DNA of 64,000 bases from Artocarpus heterophyllus (taxonomy: Eukaryota; Streptophyta; Magnoliopsida; Rosales; Moraceae): assembly GCA_025403435.1 (NCBI GenBank), contig CM046342.1, positions 19,016,631 through 19,080,630 of the forward strand. The letters are read 5' to 3'. Shown here piece after piece: positions 47,725-58,955 of this stretch. Positions within the stretch are counted from its first letter, which is position 1, and the number at the start of each line of letters is the position of its first letter. The notes beneath the pieces were generated by a model, which saw nothing but the letters and a program-made list of their open reading frames with translations, did no database searches and had not been told where the DNA came from. The position numbers and the translations under genes are program-made.

Positions 47725-50442
47725 GCAATTGAGGTAATAAAGTTGGGCACTTTAGTCATGTTAAGATTATTATATTGCTACATCCCTAATAAGAGATGAC
47801 TTGTCATGGTCATCAGAGTGGGACTCTCCGAATAGGGACTTTGGTATATTGTCATTAGTGATGATATATTAGATCAGAACTAAAGATAAATTAATTTAGA
47901 TAATAATTCGGTTTGAATAATTCAATTCACTTGAGACAATCACGTGTGTTACATCTTCATCTTGAAATGAATTAATGAGTTTATATTCTTGACTTGTGTC
48001 TTTTAATGTACTAAAGAGTGACATCCTAAATTAAATAAAGGTACACATACCGGTACATTGGAGACATAACGCTTGATTGACATAAACTTGTTATTCATAG
48101 ATAAAGAATCCATAACTCTTTTGTAGAGTTCATGATATCCTCTTATAGGCATTATCTTAGAATAAAAAAAAAATAGAGCGCTCATCCATTTAGATATATT
48201 TGTGTAACCAAATAATATACTATTTGTATTGGTTATATATAGTAAGTATTAACAATGGTGAGATAATAAAACATAATATATAAATATAATGGGAAGGTAA
48301 AATGAAATTTATCTTTAAACCGATTATAAATATCCCATGAGGATATTGCACATCATAATATGTCAAGGATGAATAACTTGTTGGAGTTTCATAATTTATA
48401 TATAGTTCAAGAGTGTAGCTTTAACCTTTAGTGGAATAATTTTAGAGTTGATAATTGTAAAATGAGTGTGTTGGGGACATGCCATTTTGTAATTATAAGA
48501 GTTTATCTATATATGTCCACCGAGTCCCCGTTGCTAGCTCGTAGATTTTCCTGTAACAAAACGACGTGTTTTTCCTATAAATTGATAACTTATGTTAATT
48601 CTATGGTAGGCTCAAATTCGATTAATTGGATTTTAATAATTTAGTTTATTGATTGAATTAATTCAAGACAAACAGGCCGAATTATTTGTACATAATTTGT
48701 TTGATATGGAATTATTAGGGTATGACTATCTTAATCAGATAACTTTTGCATTGGGTTATTTGAATTAAATTATCCAATTGGGTCAAAACTGATGAACCAG
48801 TGGATCGGGTGGCTTGTTTGGAACATAAAAGAACTGACACTAGGTTAGCCATGAATGGCCTATCAACCAGCATAGAAAGGATCTGGTCGACTAGCCTTGC
48901 CACAACAATCCACATGATATGCGTTTTTGCCAGGGGTTTTGAACCAAAGTCGAATTTTGAAGCCCAATATGATTGGAATGAGTGCTCTACTAGCCACTAT
49001 AAATACGAAACTGTTAGACATGTATGCTCTAAGGAGTAAAAATGTAATACGTTTTTGGAGACATTTTTATCAATAAAGAATTTATTCATTTATATATATA
49101 CCAAATATTGTCCTCTTTACGTTCATATTTGTTGAATGTATGATAAGCAAACAGTAGTCTGAGACTGTCAGTCTAAACCTTAAGAGTTGGGCATATGATG
49201 GGATGATTATGCGGTAGACACGACTCTTAAGGTGATGGTCTAAAATATATGATCCGCAATCGAGGGAATAAAGTTGGGCGCTTTATTCATGTAAAGATTG
49301 TTATGTTGTCTATATCCCTTTTGGGAGATGGTTTGTCTTGGCCATCGGAGTTGGACTCCGTGAATAGAAACATTGGCGCATTGTCATAGGTGACGATGTG
49401 TTGGATCGGGACATAAAGTGAATTGATTTGGATTAATAATTCTGTCTTGTCAAATCGATTCACTTTAGACAATCATTTGTATTGTATCTTAATCCTGAGA
49501 TGAATAATGGGCCCGTTGTCTCGACTTGTGTCTTTTGATGTACCAATGGGTGACTCCCACATCTCTATAGTGGCATGCATGCCGGTACGTTGGAGGCATG
49601 ACTCTTGGTAGCGTAGACTTGTTATTCATAGATATGGAATCCATAGCTCCTCTTTAGGAGTAATGATATCCTCTTATATGCGTTGTCCTGTAATTGGAAA
49701 ACTGGAGCGCTCAACCATTTGGATACATAGGTGTAACCGAATGGTATACTATCTTTGGATGGTAAGTTTTCTAATGGTGAGACAATGGAACGTAAGATAA
49801 AATAATCGGGAAGGTAAGACAGAACTTGTCCTTAAGCCGATTATGGATGATCATATGGGGATGCGATACACTATGATATGTCATGGAGACTTAGCTACAC
49901 GAGCTTCGTAATTCTATAAAGTTCGAGAGTGCAGCTCCAAGCTTTTAGTGGAGTAGCGTTGGAGTTGATAATTGTGAAATGAATATCTGGGATATTGGGT
50001 TTCATAATTATCATGAGCTTGAACTTTATAGGTCCATTTTGGTCCCCTTTGCTAGCTCACAAAATCCTGTAACGACACGGCGTGCTTTTCCAATAATTGG
50101 TGACTTATGTCGGATTTATCAGATTGGTTTAAAATTTATAAGAATCAAATAATTCATGTCTGTTTATCGGTTGAATTAATTATGTAAGAAATTAGTTCAA
50201 GATGAACTTGTTGAATTATGGCGTTCGGATAATTCTTGTCTGTTTATCGGTTGTTTTAATTTTGGACAATTAGAACAAGATAAACTTGTAGAATTATTGT
50301 GAATTGATTTATTTTCTTAGAGATTATCTTGATAAAGTTTGTTTTGATCAGATATCTTTTCTATTGGGCTATTTGAATCAAAACTGAGACTTTATCCTTT
50401 AGAATCTCGGGTGGAAAATAAAAGATTCGCGGAGATTTTTTC

Positions 50443-50528
50443 TCGGCAGTTCGGCATGCCGGATGACGTGTTCGGCCTGCCGAACTGGCCAGTTCGGCCT
50501 GCCTATCTCACAGTTCGGCATGCCGACC
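50443..50528 (+). repeat. Quasi-palindrome motifs in 5' LTR, upstream of TATA
   Basis: Four units, for example TTCGGCATGCCGGA, TTCGGCCTGCCGAA and TTCGGCATGCCGAC, about 120-200 bp upstream of the TATA box. The position suits a promoter element. The identical block is at 58103-58188 in the 3' LTR. Confidence 0.75.
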
Positions 50529-50645
50529 GCGACAGCTAAGATTACGCGTTTTTCACGCGTATCTTATCAGATATTGATCCGAACTTGATTCTATTTCGAT
50601 TTTTGAGACCTAATCTGATATGGACTGACCCCAAGGACCAATAGG

Positions 50646-50652
50646 TATAAAA
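50646..50652 (+). promoter_or_regulatory. TATA box of the copia LTR promoter
   Basis: TATAAAA in the context AGGTATAAAAAGGGAG. It is about 400 bp before the LTR end and conserved in position in the other family LTRs (24380 in the inactivated element). Transcription would start about 30 bp downstream. Confidence 0.75.
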
Positions 50653-51047
50653 AGGGAGTGAGTCTAATGATTTACTCAGATCAATTTGAGAGATTAAGAG
50701 TGATACTCTTCTAGTGAGCATCTAAAAACTCCCTGAGAGCTTTTGTTCACAAATCTCGAACACTAGCTTTGGGTTCTCTCTATTGGTTGGAAGGAGAGTC
50801 ACCGGTGAAAGAGCTGTACGTGTGAGCCCACACTCACTCCGGTTGTGGATAGAGAATAGCAAAGAAGACCAGTTGGTTGAGGCTCTTCTGGAACGTTACT
50901 TCTCTACACAGGTCGCGGAGGTTCTTCGGCACACTGAGGTTAGTAAGATCTGTTTAATTTATACATATAACATGTCAAACTTGTGTTTTGGAAAATACTC
51001 TGATGAAAAATTTTTAAAATTCCGCTGCGCACTTTGTTTCCAACAAT

Positions 51048-51059
51048 TGGTATCAGAGC
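51048..51059 (+). other. Primer-binding site
   Basis: TGGTATCAGAGC, matching the 3' end of initiator tRNA-Met, two bases after the 5' LTR end. Confidence 0.93.
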
Positions 51060-51551
51060 CGAGGTTTTTTACATAAATTTGCAAGTTTGTGATCATGTTA
51101 TATGCATAAATTTTGTGATCTTAATCTCTCCAATGCTTGAATTAAATTTTATAGAGAGATGGCACTCTAGGTTTCTATATAATATATATGTTGTCATGGA
51201 TTATATGGTGAATGTTTATTAATTAATTATGGTTGATTAAATTGTTGTTTAATTATTTATAAATTAATTAATACCGGTTATGGTTCCTTAGAGGTTAGAA
51301 TGTGTATCTAAGTTTTTCATGTAATTAGATGGCGGACTATCATCTCCGTCTAGGAATTATTATTTAATTTGTAAGAATTTTGTAATTAAATAATTATTCG
51401 GAGAAGACGGAACGAGAAGTCGGAACTTGAAGATTGATGATGGCGCCTCCAGGTATTTCCTGTGTCTCTAATTTTATGTTTTTGAATTGTTGAAAATAAA
51501 ATTGATGAATTGCATTAAAATTGTATTTTCTGGATTGAGGGTTTTCTACTC

Positions 51552-51736
51552 GGTCGGCATGCCGGACCTCACAGTTCGGCAGGCCGAAGGTCACAGATCG
51601 GCAGGCCGGACGTACGGTCCGGCAGGCCGACAGTGGGGCAGAAATTTTGGTGCTCTGCCGGCAGGCCGAACCTTCATGTTCGGCAGGCCGAACCACCATG
51701 ATCGGCAGACCGATCACCTAGATCGGCCTGCCGACC
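51552..51736 (+). repeat. Cluster of TTCGGCAGGCCGAA quasi-palindromes in the leader
   Basis: About eight units in about 185 bp: GGTCGGCATGCCGGAC, GTTCGGCAGGCCGAAG, GATCGGCAGGCCGGAC, GTCCGGCAGGCCGAC, GCCGGCAGGCCGAAC, GTTCGGCAGGCCGAAC, GATCGGCAGACCGATC and GATCGGCCTGCCGACC. Each is an inverted repeat with a two-base AG, CT or AT centre, and the cluster is rich in CG sites. Confidence 0.85.
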
Positions 51737-52225
51737 GAGAGCTGCCAGGTGTCCAGAAAAGGTGCGATTTTTTCAGTGCAGTTTTAATTTTATTTTTGGG
51801 ACGATTCTGAGAAACATTAAATTTGGATATGACCGGAAATATGAAGTGTTCGATTCATACGGGATTGAGGACTTGAAGATGGATATTACATGAAGAAGGA
51901 TACAGCTTGAGGATTCAAGGATGAAGAATCGATAAATGTCTCGATTATTCTCTTGTAATCTTATTTTTTCTATTCTCTAGGGTGGAACCATAATATTACG
52001 GTTATTATTATTATGCTTGTAGCTTTGCTTGATTGCTTTGCTTGTCTGCATTATAATATGATTTACCATGTATATTGATAACATGTCATATAGAATAGGG
52101 AGTGCCGCTCATATTAAAATTGTTCATGCATAATTTTAAAATAAAACCTTGACTTCAAAAGATTGAGTGGGAGAAGGTTTTCGAAGAGAGAACCTAAGGC
52201 CTCCATCGTTGGTCCATAGGAAGAA

Positions 52226-52552
52226 CATGATGGTCCCAACCCCTAGGAAGGGATTTCTATCATGTACCAGATTGGATCTCTGAAAGGATAAGGTATTTTA
52301 GTATGATTTATGGTTGCACACCCCTAGGTGGTGATCATAAATCATGGATAAAATATTAAAACGGTGGTTATACACTCACGTTAACTTTATTATTAACCTC
52401 CCCTAGGAGCTCTGTTAATAAAATTAATGGCCAAAGAAACGATTATTAGTATATGCTGGATCATACGGGTCCTGGATGGCATATATTAATCAGGAGGGGA
52501 TCCGTGTTCCTGATTGAATTTGGCATGACTCCCCTAGGAGCTTGTTGAATTC
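52226..52552 (+). promoter_or_regulatory. Leader hairpin array with CCCCTAGG motifs
   Basis: CCCCTAGG occurs at 52240, 52321, 52400 and 52531, each between inverted repeats. Stems are: CATGAT/ATCATG (52226, 52259); ATGATTTATG/CATAAATCAT (52303, 52336), extended by TATTTTA/TAAAATA (52294, 52349); TTATTAAC/GTTAATAA (52390, 52414); GAATT/AATTC (52516, 52548). Two further stems between them lack the motif: TATATGC/GCATATA (52450, 52479) and ATCAGGA/TCCTGAT (52489, 52508). The array ends about 150 bp before the gag ATG, a place where packaging, dimerisation or translation-control structures could act. It is kept in the inactivated copy. Confidence 0.7.
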
Positions 52553-52703
52553 TGAGTTGGGAATTATCGTTGTAAGGTTGTGATATTTTCAAGGTTTTGA
52601 CACATAAACACATTTGTATGATTTTACATGATTATGTTATCTTACTAAATTATTATATATGTTTGCTTATGTTTGGTATATGATTCTTTATTGTAGATTG
52701 AAA

Positions 52704-55700
52704 ATGTCTAAAAACGCTTTATCATCGATACTTGACAAAAACCAATTGACCGGTGAGAACTATAATGATTGGAAACGGAACCTGGACATCGTCCTTTCCT
52801 TTGAGAAACTGAAATATGTTCTGACAATTCCTTGTCCTCCCGAGCCTACGGGAGACTCAAGTAATGAGCAATTCCAAGCGTACGAACGCTGGAAAGATGC
52901 TAATGATCAGGCCCGCTGCTATGTTATGGCTAGCATGAATAACGTGCTGCAGGCTCAACATCAGGATTATGAGACTGCGAAGCAGATCTTGGATAATCTT
53001 GAGGACATGTTTGGAGGCCAGGCCATAACAAAGCGGCAAGGGGCGCTTCGGAAACTCTTAAACTGTAGACAGAGACCGGGGACATCTGTAAAGGAGCACA
53101 TGATGTTGGTCATGGGTTACCTCGCTGAGGCTCAAACCAATGGAGCCGACATCGATGCTGAAACTCAGATGACTATGGTCTTTGAGACTCTGTCTAAGGA
53201 ATTTATTCCGTTTAGAGCTACTTTTAATCTAAGCAATAGACGGGATATGACCTTGACAGAACTGATGAAACAGTTACAAGAGTTTGAACTGCTGATCAGG
53301 GAGTCTCCTGCTGGTGGAGAGGCCAATATGGTAGCTGCTTCTGGTTCCAATCCTAACTCTGGGAATGGAAAGAAACAACGGGCCAAGAGTGGGAAGTCTT
53401 CTATTCCTATTGCTACCAAGAGCAAGAAGAAGAAGAAGAAGAACCCAAAGAAGCTTAAGTGCTTCTTTTGTGGTAAGGTCGGGCATATAAAGAAGCATTG
53501 CAAGGACTTCCTTTCCAAGGGAGGTAGGTGTGATCTTCTATATTTAGAAACTTGTTTGGTTGAGGAATCCAGTGACATTTGGGTCATAGATTCTGGTGCA
53601 ACTAATCATGTTTGTGTTTCTCTGCAGGGATTCAAAGAAACGAGAAGTCTACTTCGTGAAGACTTAACGCTTCGGATGGGCGATGGATCCTTGGTCTCAG
53701 CGGAAGCAGTGGGAGATGTCCATCTTTATTTTGATAATTATAGGAGTTTAATTTTGCGAGATTGTTTTTATGTTCCCAAATTTAAAAGGAATTTAATTTC
53801 TGTATCTTCTTTATTTAAAGACTCCTACGTGGTATCTTTTAATGAAAAAGTGGTGATTCGTAAAAACAAATCTTTTATCTGTTCTGGATGGATGCAAAAT
53901 AATCTATATTTTATCAAACCTAAGATGGACTTGTTGCTTAATGCTGAGATAAATGATAATAACTCAAAAAGACTTAAAACTTCTCACTCTAATAAGACTT
54001 ATCTTTGGCATTTGCGCCTTGGCCATATTAACCTAAATAGGATTCAAAGGTTGGTAAGGGATGGACCTTTAAGTCACTTAAAGGTGGAATCTATACCTCA
54101 ATGTGAGTCTTGTTTGGAGGGTAAAATGACCAAAAGACCATACGGGTCTAAGGGCAATAGGGCCGAAGGGGTTCTAGAACTTGTGCATAGTGATGTTTGC
54201 GGACCGATGAACATCCGGGCACGAGGAGGGTATGAGTACTTCGTTACTTTTATTGACGATTACTCTAGATATGGGTATGTGTACCTAATGCACCACAAAA
54301 GCGAAACTTATGATAAATTCAGGGAGTTTCGGGCTGAAGTGGAAAAGCAATTGGGTAGACCCATAAAGGCACTTCGATCAGATCGAGGTGGGGAATATCT
54401 TTCTGATGAGTTCTTGGGACACTTGTTAGAGAATGGGATTTTATCCCATTTGACTGCGCCGGGTACTCCGCAGCAGAATGGCGTAGCAGAGAGAAGGAAT
54501 AGGACTTTGTTGGACATGATTCGGTCCATGATGAGTTATTCATCATTGCCTTTATCCTTTTGGGGATATGCACTACAAACCGCATGTTATCTTTTGAACA
54601 ATGTGCCTTCAAAATCGGTCCCTAAAACTCCTCACGAGTTGTGGACAAGACGGAAGACATCCTTAAACCATATTCGCATATGGGGATGTCCAGCTCATGT
54701 CCTGTTTAAGGATCCGAATAAGTTGGAAGCACGTTCAGAAGTTTGCGTGTTTGTAGGATATCCAAAAGGGACTAAAGGGGGTTATTTTTATAACCCAAAG
54801 GAAAATAAAGTCGTGGTTTCAACTAATGCAACTTTCCTTGAGGAGAGTTACATGAACGACTTTAAACCTCAAAGCAAAGTGGTGCTTGAGGAGTTGAGGG
54901 GTAATCCGTTTACTCCGGAGGTTCCGAACGAAACCATTCCGATCGGTGTAGAAAAACCAAACAAACCTGAACAACAACCTCAGGGGCTTCGGCGTAGTGG
55001 GAGGATCGGGCGTCAACCTGAGAGGTATATGTTCAATGGGGAGGTCTTTTTGGCTGAACCGGATGAACATGACAGGGATCCTTATACTTACGCAGAAGCT
55101 ATGGAGGATGTTGATTCAAGACTCTGGACAGAGGCCATGAACATTGAGATGAAGTCTATGGAGACTAATCGGGTCTGGGAGCTTGTGGATCTTCCCGAAG
55201 GGGTAAAACCCATAGGGTGTAAGTGGATCTACAAGAGGAAAAGAGGAGTGGATGGAAAGGTCGAAACCTTTAAGGCTAGACTGGTAGCTAAGGGTTATAC
55301 GCAAAAGGAAGGAATCGATTATGAGGAAACCTTTTCGCCTGTAGCCATGCTTAAGTCCATCCGGATTCTCTTGTCCATAGCTGCCGCTCTCGACTACGAG
55401 ATTTGGCAGATGGATGTCAAGACGGCTTTTCTGAATGGCTATCTTGATGAGTCCATTTATATGGAACAACCAGACGGGTTCAAGGTCACGGGTCAAGAGG
55501 GTAAGGTTTGTAAGTTGCTAAAGTCTATTTATGGACTTAAGCAGGCTTCTCGTTCTTGGAACATAAGATTTGATCAAGTGATCAAGACTTATGGGTTCTC
55601 ACAAAATATGGATGAACCATGTGTTTACAAACACATTAAGAATGGGAAGGTGGTTTTTCTACTACTCTATGTAGATGACATTCTGCTAATTGGCAATGAC

Positions 55701-56657
55701 GTTGGGGCGTTGTCATCGGTCAAATTATGGTTGACCAAGCAGTTTGACATGAAGGACTTGGGTGAGGCTAATTTTGTTCTCGGTATCCAGATCTTTCGGG
55801 ATAGGAAGAACAAAATGATAGCTTTGTCACAGGCCAGCTACATAGATAAAATTCTCAGGAGGTTTGCAATGCAGGATTCCAAGAAAGGTGGGCAACCATC
55901 TAGGTCTGGAATTACTCTTTCTAAGAAAGACTCTCCAAAGTCTTATGAAGAAAGAGAATACATGAAGAAGGTGCCTTATGCTTCGGCAGTAGGTAGTCTC
56001 ATGTATGCCATGCTTTGCACTCGACCAGATATTAGCTATGCGGTCGGGATTGTGAGTCGATTTCAGGCGGATCCAGGACCAAACCATTGGGTTGCGGTAA
56101 AGCATATTTTCAAGTACTTGAGAAGGACTCGTGAGTATATGCTTGTGTATTCGGGTGAGGATTTAACTCCTCTAGGATACACTGATTCGGATTTTCAATC
56201 CTGCCTGGATTCTAGGAAATCGACTTCAGGGTTTGTGTTTACTCTAGGTGGCGGTGCCATCAGTTGGAGAAGTGCGAAGCAAGATTGCACTTCGGATTCA
56301 ACGATGGAGGCCGAGTATGTGGCGGCTAGTGATGCTTCGAAAGAAGCAGTGTGGCTCCGCAAGTTCCTTGGGGATCTTGAGGTAGTTCCTGGTGTGGATA
56401 AAGCGGTATCACTGTACTGTGATAACAGTGCGGCGGTAGCTAATGCTAAGGAACCAAGATTTCACAAGAAGAGTAAGCATATTGATCGGAAGTATCATGT
56501 GATAAAGGACTTCGTTGAGAGCGGGCATGTCACGGTGTGCAAGATCGCGTCAGAGGACAATTTAGCTGATCCATTTACGAAGACACTTTCTGGGAGAGTC
56601 TTCGAAAGGCATGTGGAAGCTATGGGGATGCGAAATTTGCAGTATTTACTCACTTAG
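52704..56657 (+). CDS. Copia gag-pol polyprotein, intact
   Basis: 1317 residues from the ATG at 52704; an in-frame ATG at 52659 exists but lies upstream of the acceptor-like AG and is less likely. Order: Gag capsid (about 1-215), basic KKKKKNPKK stretch, CCHC zinc knuckle 253-266, protease with DSGA 296-299, and integrase zinc site H436/H441/C467/C470. The integrase catalytic triad is D497, D560, E596 with DD35E spacing. RT has D904 and YVDD 989-992. RNase H acidic residues are D1161, E1202, D1240. Integrase before RT defines Ty1/copia. Gag and Pol share one frame, so no frameshift is needed. All catalytic residues I could place are present. It acts in cytoplasmic virus-like particles to copy the element and, via integrase, in the nucleus. 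Family placement within copia was not attempted. Confidence 0.97.
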   Translation: MSKNALSSILDKNQLTGENYNDWKRNLDIVLSFEKLKYVLTIPCPPEPTGDSSNEQFQAYERWKDANDQARCYVMASMNNVLQAQHQDYETAKQILDNLEDMFGGQAITKRQGALRKLLNCRQRPGTSVKEHMMLVMGYLAEAQTNGADIDAETQMTMVFETLSKEFIPFRATFNLSNRRDMTLTELMKQLQEFELLIRESPAGGEANMVAASGSNPNSGNGKKQRAKSGKSSIPIATKSKKKKKKNPKKLKCFFCGKVGHIKKHCKDFLSKGGRCDLLYLETCLVEESSDIWVIDSGATNHVCVSLQGFKETRSLLREDLTLRMGDGSLVSAEAVGDVHLYFDNYRSLILRDCFYVPKFKRNLISVSSLFKDSYVVSFNEKVVIRKNKSFICSGWMQNNLYFIKPKMDLLLNAEINDNNSKRLKTSHSNKTYLWHLRLGHINLNRIQRLVRDGPLSHLKVESIPQCESCLEGKMTKRPYGSKGNRAEGVLELVHSDVCGPMNIRARGGYEYFVTFIDDYSRYGYVYLMHHKSETYDKFREFRAEVEKQLGRPIKALRSDRGGEYLSDEFLGHLLENGILSHLTAPGTPQQNGVAERRNRTLLDMIRSMMSYSSLPLSFWGYALQTACYLLNNVPSKSVPKTPHELWTRRKTSLNHIRIWGCPAHVLFKDPNKLEARSEVCVFVGYPKGTKGGYFYNPKENKVVVSTNATFLEESYMNDFKPQSKVVLEELRGNPFTPEVPNETIPIGVEKPNKPEQQPQGLRRSGRIGRQPERYMFNGEVFLAEPDEHDRDPYTYAEAMEDVDSRLWTEAMNIEMKSMETNRVWELVDLPEGVKPIGCKWIYKRKRGVDGKVETFKARLVAKGYTQKEGIDYEETFSPVAMLKSIRILLSIAAALDYEIWQMDVKTAFLNGYLDESIYMEQPDGFKVTGQEGKVCKLLKSIYGLKQASRSWNIRFDQVIKTYGFSQNMDEPCVYKHIKNGKVVFLLLYVDDILLIGNDVGALSSVKLWLTKQFDMKDLGEANFVLGIQIFRDRKNKMIALSQASYIDKILRRFAMQDSKKGGQPSRSGITLSKKDSPKSYEEREYMKKVPYASAVGSLMYAMLCTRPDISYAVGIVSRFQADPGPNHWVAVKHIFKYLRRTREYMLVYSGEDLTPLGYTDSDFQSCLDSRKSTSGFVFTLGGGAISWRSAKQDCTSDSTMEAEYVAASDASKEAVWLRKFLGDLEVVPGVDKAVSLYCDNSAAVANAKEPRFHKKSKHIDRKYHVIKDFVESGHVTVCKIASEDNLADPFTKTLSGRVFERHVEAMGMRNLQYLLT

Positions 56658-56660
56658 TGC

Positions 56661-56671
56661 AAGTGGGAGAT
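56661..56671 (+). other. Polypurine tract
   Basis: AAGTGGGAGAT lies between the gag-pol stop (56655-56657) and the 3' LTR at 56672; it primes plus-strand DNA synthesis. Confidence 0.85.
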
Positions 56672-58705
56672 TGTTAGACATGTATGCTCTAAGGAGTAAA
56701 AATGTAATACGTTTTTGGAGACATTTTTATCAATAAAGAATTTATTCATTTATATATATACCAAATATTGTCCTCTTTACGTTCATATTTGTTGAATGTA
56801 TGATAAGCAAACAGTAGTCTGAGACTGTCAGTCTAAACCTTAAGAGTTGGGCATATGATGGGATGATTATGCGGTAGACACGACTCTTAAGGTGATGGTC
56901 TAAAATATATGATCCGCAATCGAGGGAATAAAGTTGGGCGCTTTATTCATGTAAAGATTGTTATGTTGTCTATATCCCTTTTGGGAGATGGTTTGTCTTG
57001 GCCATCGGAGTTGGACTCCGTGAATAGAAACATTGGCGCATTGTCATAGGTGACGATGTGTTGGATCGGGACATAAAGTGAATTGATTTGGATTAATAAT
57101 TCTGTCTTGTCAAATCGATTCACTTTAGACAATCATTTGTATTGTATCTTAATCCTGAGATGAATAATGGGCCCGTTGTCTCGACTTGTGTCTTTTGATG
57201 TACCAATGGGTGACTCCCACATCTCTATAGTGGCATGCATGCCGGTACGTTGGAGGCATGACTCTTGGTAGCGTAGACTTGTTATTCATAGATATGGAAT
57301 CCATAGCTCCTCTTTAGGAGTAATGATATCCTCTTATATGCGTTGTCCTGTAATTGGAAAACTGGAGCGCTCAACCATTTGGATACATAGGTGTAACCGA
57401 ATGGTATACTATCTTTGGATGGTAAGTTTTCTAATGGTGAGACAATGGAACGTAAGATAAAATAATCGGGAAGGTAAGACAGAACTTGTCCTTAAGCCGA
57501 TTATGGATGATCATATGGGGATGCGATACACTATGATATGTCATGGAGACTTAGCTACACGAGCTTCGTAATTCTATAAAGTTCGAGAGTGCAGCTCCAA
57601 GCTTTTAGTGGAGTAGCGTTGGAGTTGATAATTGTGAAATGAATATCTGGGATATTGGGTTTCATAATTATCATGAGCTTGAACTTTATAGGTCCATTTT
57701 GGTCCCCTTTGCTAGCTCACAAAATCCTGTAACGACACGGCGTGCTTTTCCAATAATTGGTGACTTATGTCGGATTTATCAGATTGGTTTAAAATTTATA
57801 AGAATCAAATAATTCATGTCTGTTTATCGGTTGAATTAATTATGTAAGAAATTAGTTCAAGATGAACTTGTTGAATTATGGCGTTCGGATAATTCTTGTC
57901 TGTTTATCGGTTGTTTTAATTTTGGACAATTAGAACAAGATAAACTTGTAGAATTATTGTGAATTGATTTATTTTCTTAGAGATTATCTTGATAAAGTTT
58001 GTTTTGATCAGATATCTTTTCTATTGGGCTATTTGAATCAAAACTGAGACTTTATCCTTTAGAATCTCGGGTGGAAAATAAAAGATTCGCGGAGATTTTT
58101 TCTCGGCAGTTCGGCATGCCGGATGACGTGTTCGGCCTGCCGAACTGGCCAGTTCGGCCTGCCTATCTCACAGTTCGGCATGCCGACCGCGACAGCTAAG
58201 ATTACGCGTTTTTCACGCGTATCTTATCAGATATTGATCCGAACTTGATTCTATTTCGATTTTTGAGACCTAATCTGATATGGACTGACCCCAAGGACCA
58301 ATAGGTATAAAAAGGGAGTGAGTCTAATGATTTACTCAGATCAATTTGAGAGATTAAGAGTGATACTCTTCTAGTGAGCATCTAAAAACTCCCTGAGAGC
58401 TTTTGTTCACAAATCTCGAACACTAGCTTTGGGTTCTCTCTATTGGTTGGAAGGAGAGTCACCGGTGAAAGAGCTGTACGTGTGAGCCCACACTCACTCC
58501 GGTTGTGGATAGAGAATAGCAAAGAAGACCAGTTGGTTGAGGCTCTTCTGGAACGTTACTTCTCTACACAGGTCGCGGAGGTTCTTCGGCACACTGAGGT
58601 TAGTAAGATCTGTTTAATTTATACATATAACATGTCAAACTTGTGTTTTGGAAAATACTCTGATGAAAAATTTTTAAAATTCCGCTGCGCACTTTGTTTC
58701 CAACA
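56672..58705 (+). repeat. 3' LTR of young copia element
   Basis: 2034 bp. No difference from the 5' LTR was seen on reading the two side by side. TATA box at 58306-58312, motif block at 58103-58188, ends GTTTCCAACA followed by TSD GAAAC. Confidence 0.96.
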
Positions 58706-58955
58706 GAAACATGTTCCTGTTATCATTTAGGTTGCTTAAGAAATTTAGAAAAAGTATTCTAATGAGAGAAACTTTGAAGCTCCTATAAGGATATTATTAT
58801 TCATCATCAATAATAATTCTTGGTTTTTTCTTGTGGTTGGAAGGAGACTTTACAAAGAGGAAGACTAAACGATGTATGCCCACTTGCATTTTGATCATGG
58901 AAAAGAGAATAACAAAGCAGACTAGTTAATTGAGGCTCTTCATATCATAATTCTC

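Larger units (their letters stand above)
49012..51045 (+). repeat. 5' LTR of young copia element
   Basis: It starts TGTTAGACATGTATGCTC and ends GTTTCCAACA. A TATA box lies at 50646-50652. Downstream, the segment about 50770-50940 is the part best conserved among all family LTRs. Four quasi-palindrome motifs lie at 50443-50528. Small open frames within it are not supported as genes. Confidence 0.96.
51453..52696 (+). other. Candidate leader intron
   Basis: A donor-like CAG|GTATTT at 51451-51456 and a strong acceptor-like TTCTTTATTGTAG ending at 52696 bracket 1244 bp. The acceptor lies 7 bases before the gag ATG at 52704. The same pair occurs in the inactivated copy (25193 and 26442). Splicing would remove the motif cluster and the hairpin array. 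A short upstream ATG before the donor (51439) would meet a stop soon after joining. This is inference from signals only. Confidence 0.35.
49012..58705 (+). mobile_element. Young, apparently intact Ty1/copia element
   Basis: It is 9694 bp with 2034-bp LTRs (49012-51045 and 56672-58705) that look identical wherever compared at an offset of 7660. It has a perfect 5-bp TSD, GAAAC (49007-49011 and 58706-58710), a primer-binding site, a 1.66-kb leader, a single open gag-pol frame and a polypurine tract. All parts needed for retrotransposition seem present, so it could be autonomous. It sits just downstream of the TATA-like ACTATAAATAC (48997-49007) of an older related LTR. Confidence 0.97.

Noticed and set aside
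51048..51059. tRNA-like match TGGTATCAGAGC
   Set aside because: It is the 12-base primer-binding site of the retrotransposon, not a tRNA gene; no cloverleaf surrounds it.
50783..51076. 97-codon ORF after the LTR TATA, open in several copies
   Set aside because: It spans the LTR end into the primer-binding site and differs at the C-terminus between copies; better explained by conserved R/U5 DNA.
51552..51736. Regularly spaced repeats resembling a CRISPR array
   Set aside because: Units are palindromic and diverged with short uneven spacers, inside a plant retrotransposon leader; no cas genes.
53165..53587. 140-codon minus-strand ORF inside copia gag
   Set aside because: Antisense shadow of the Gag zinc-knuckle region; the same shadow appears in the dead copy. 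No independent gene features.
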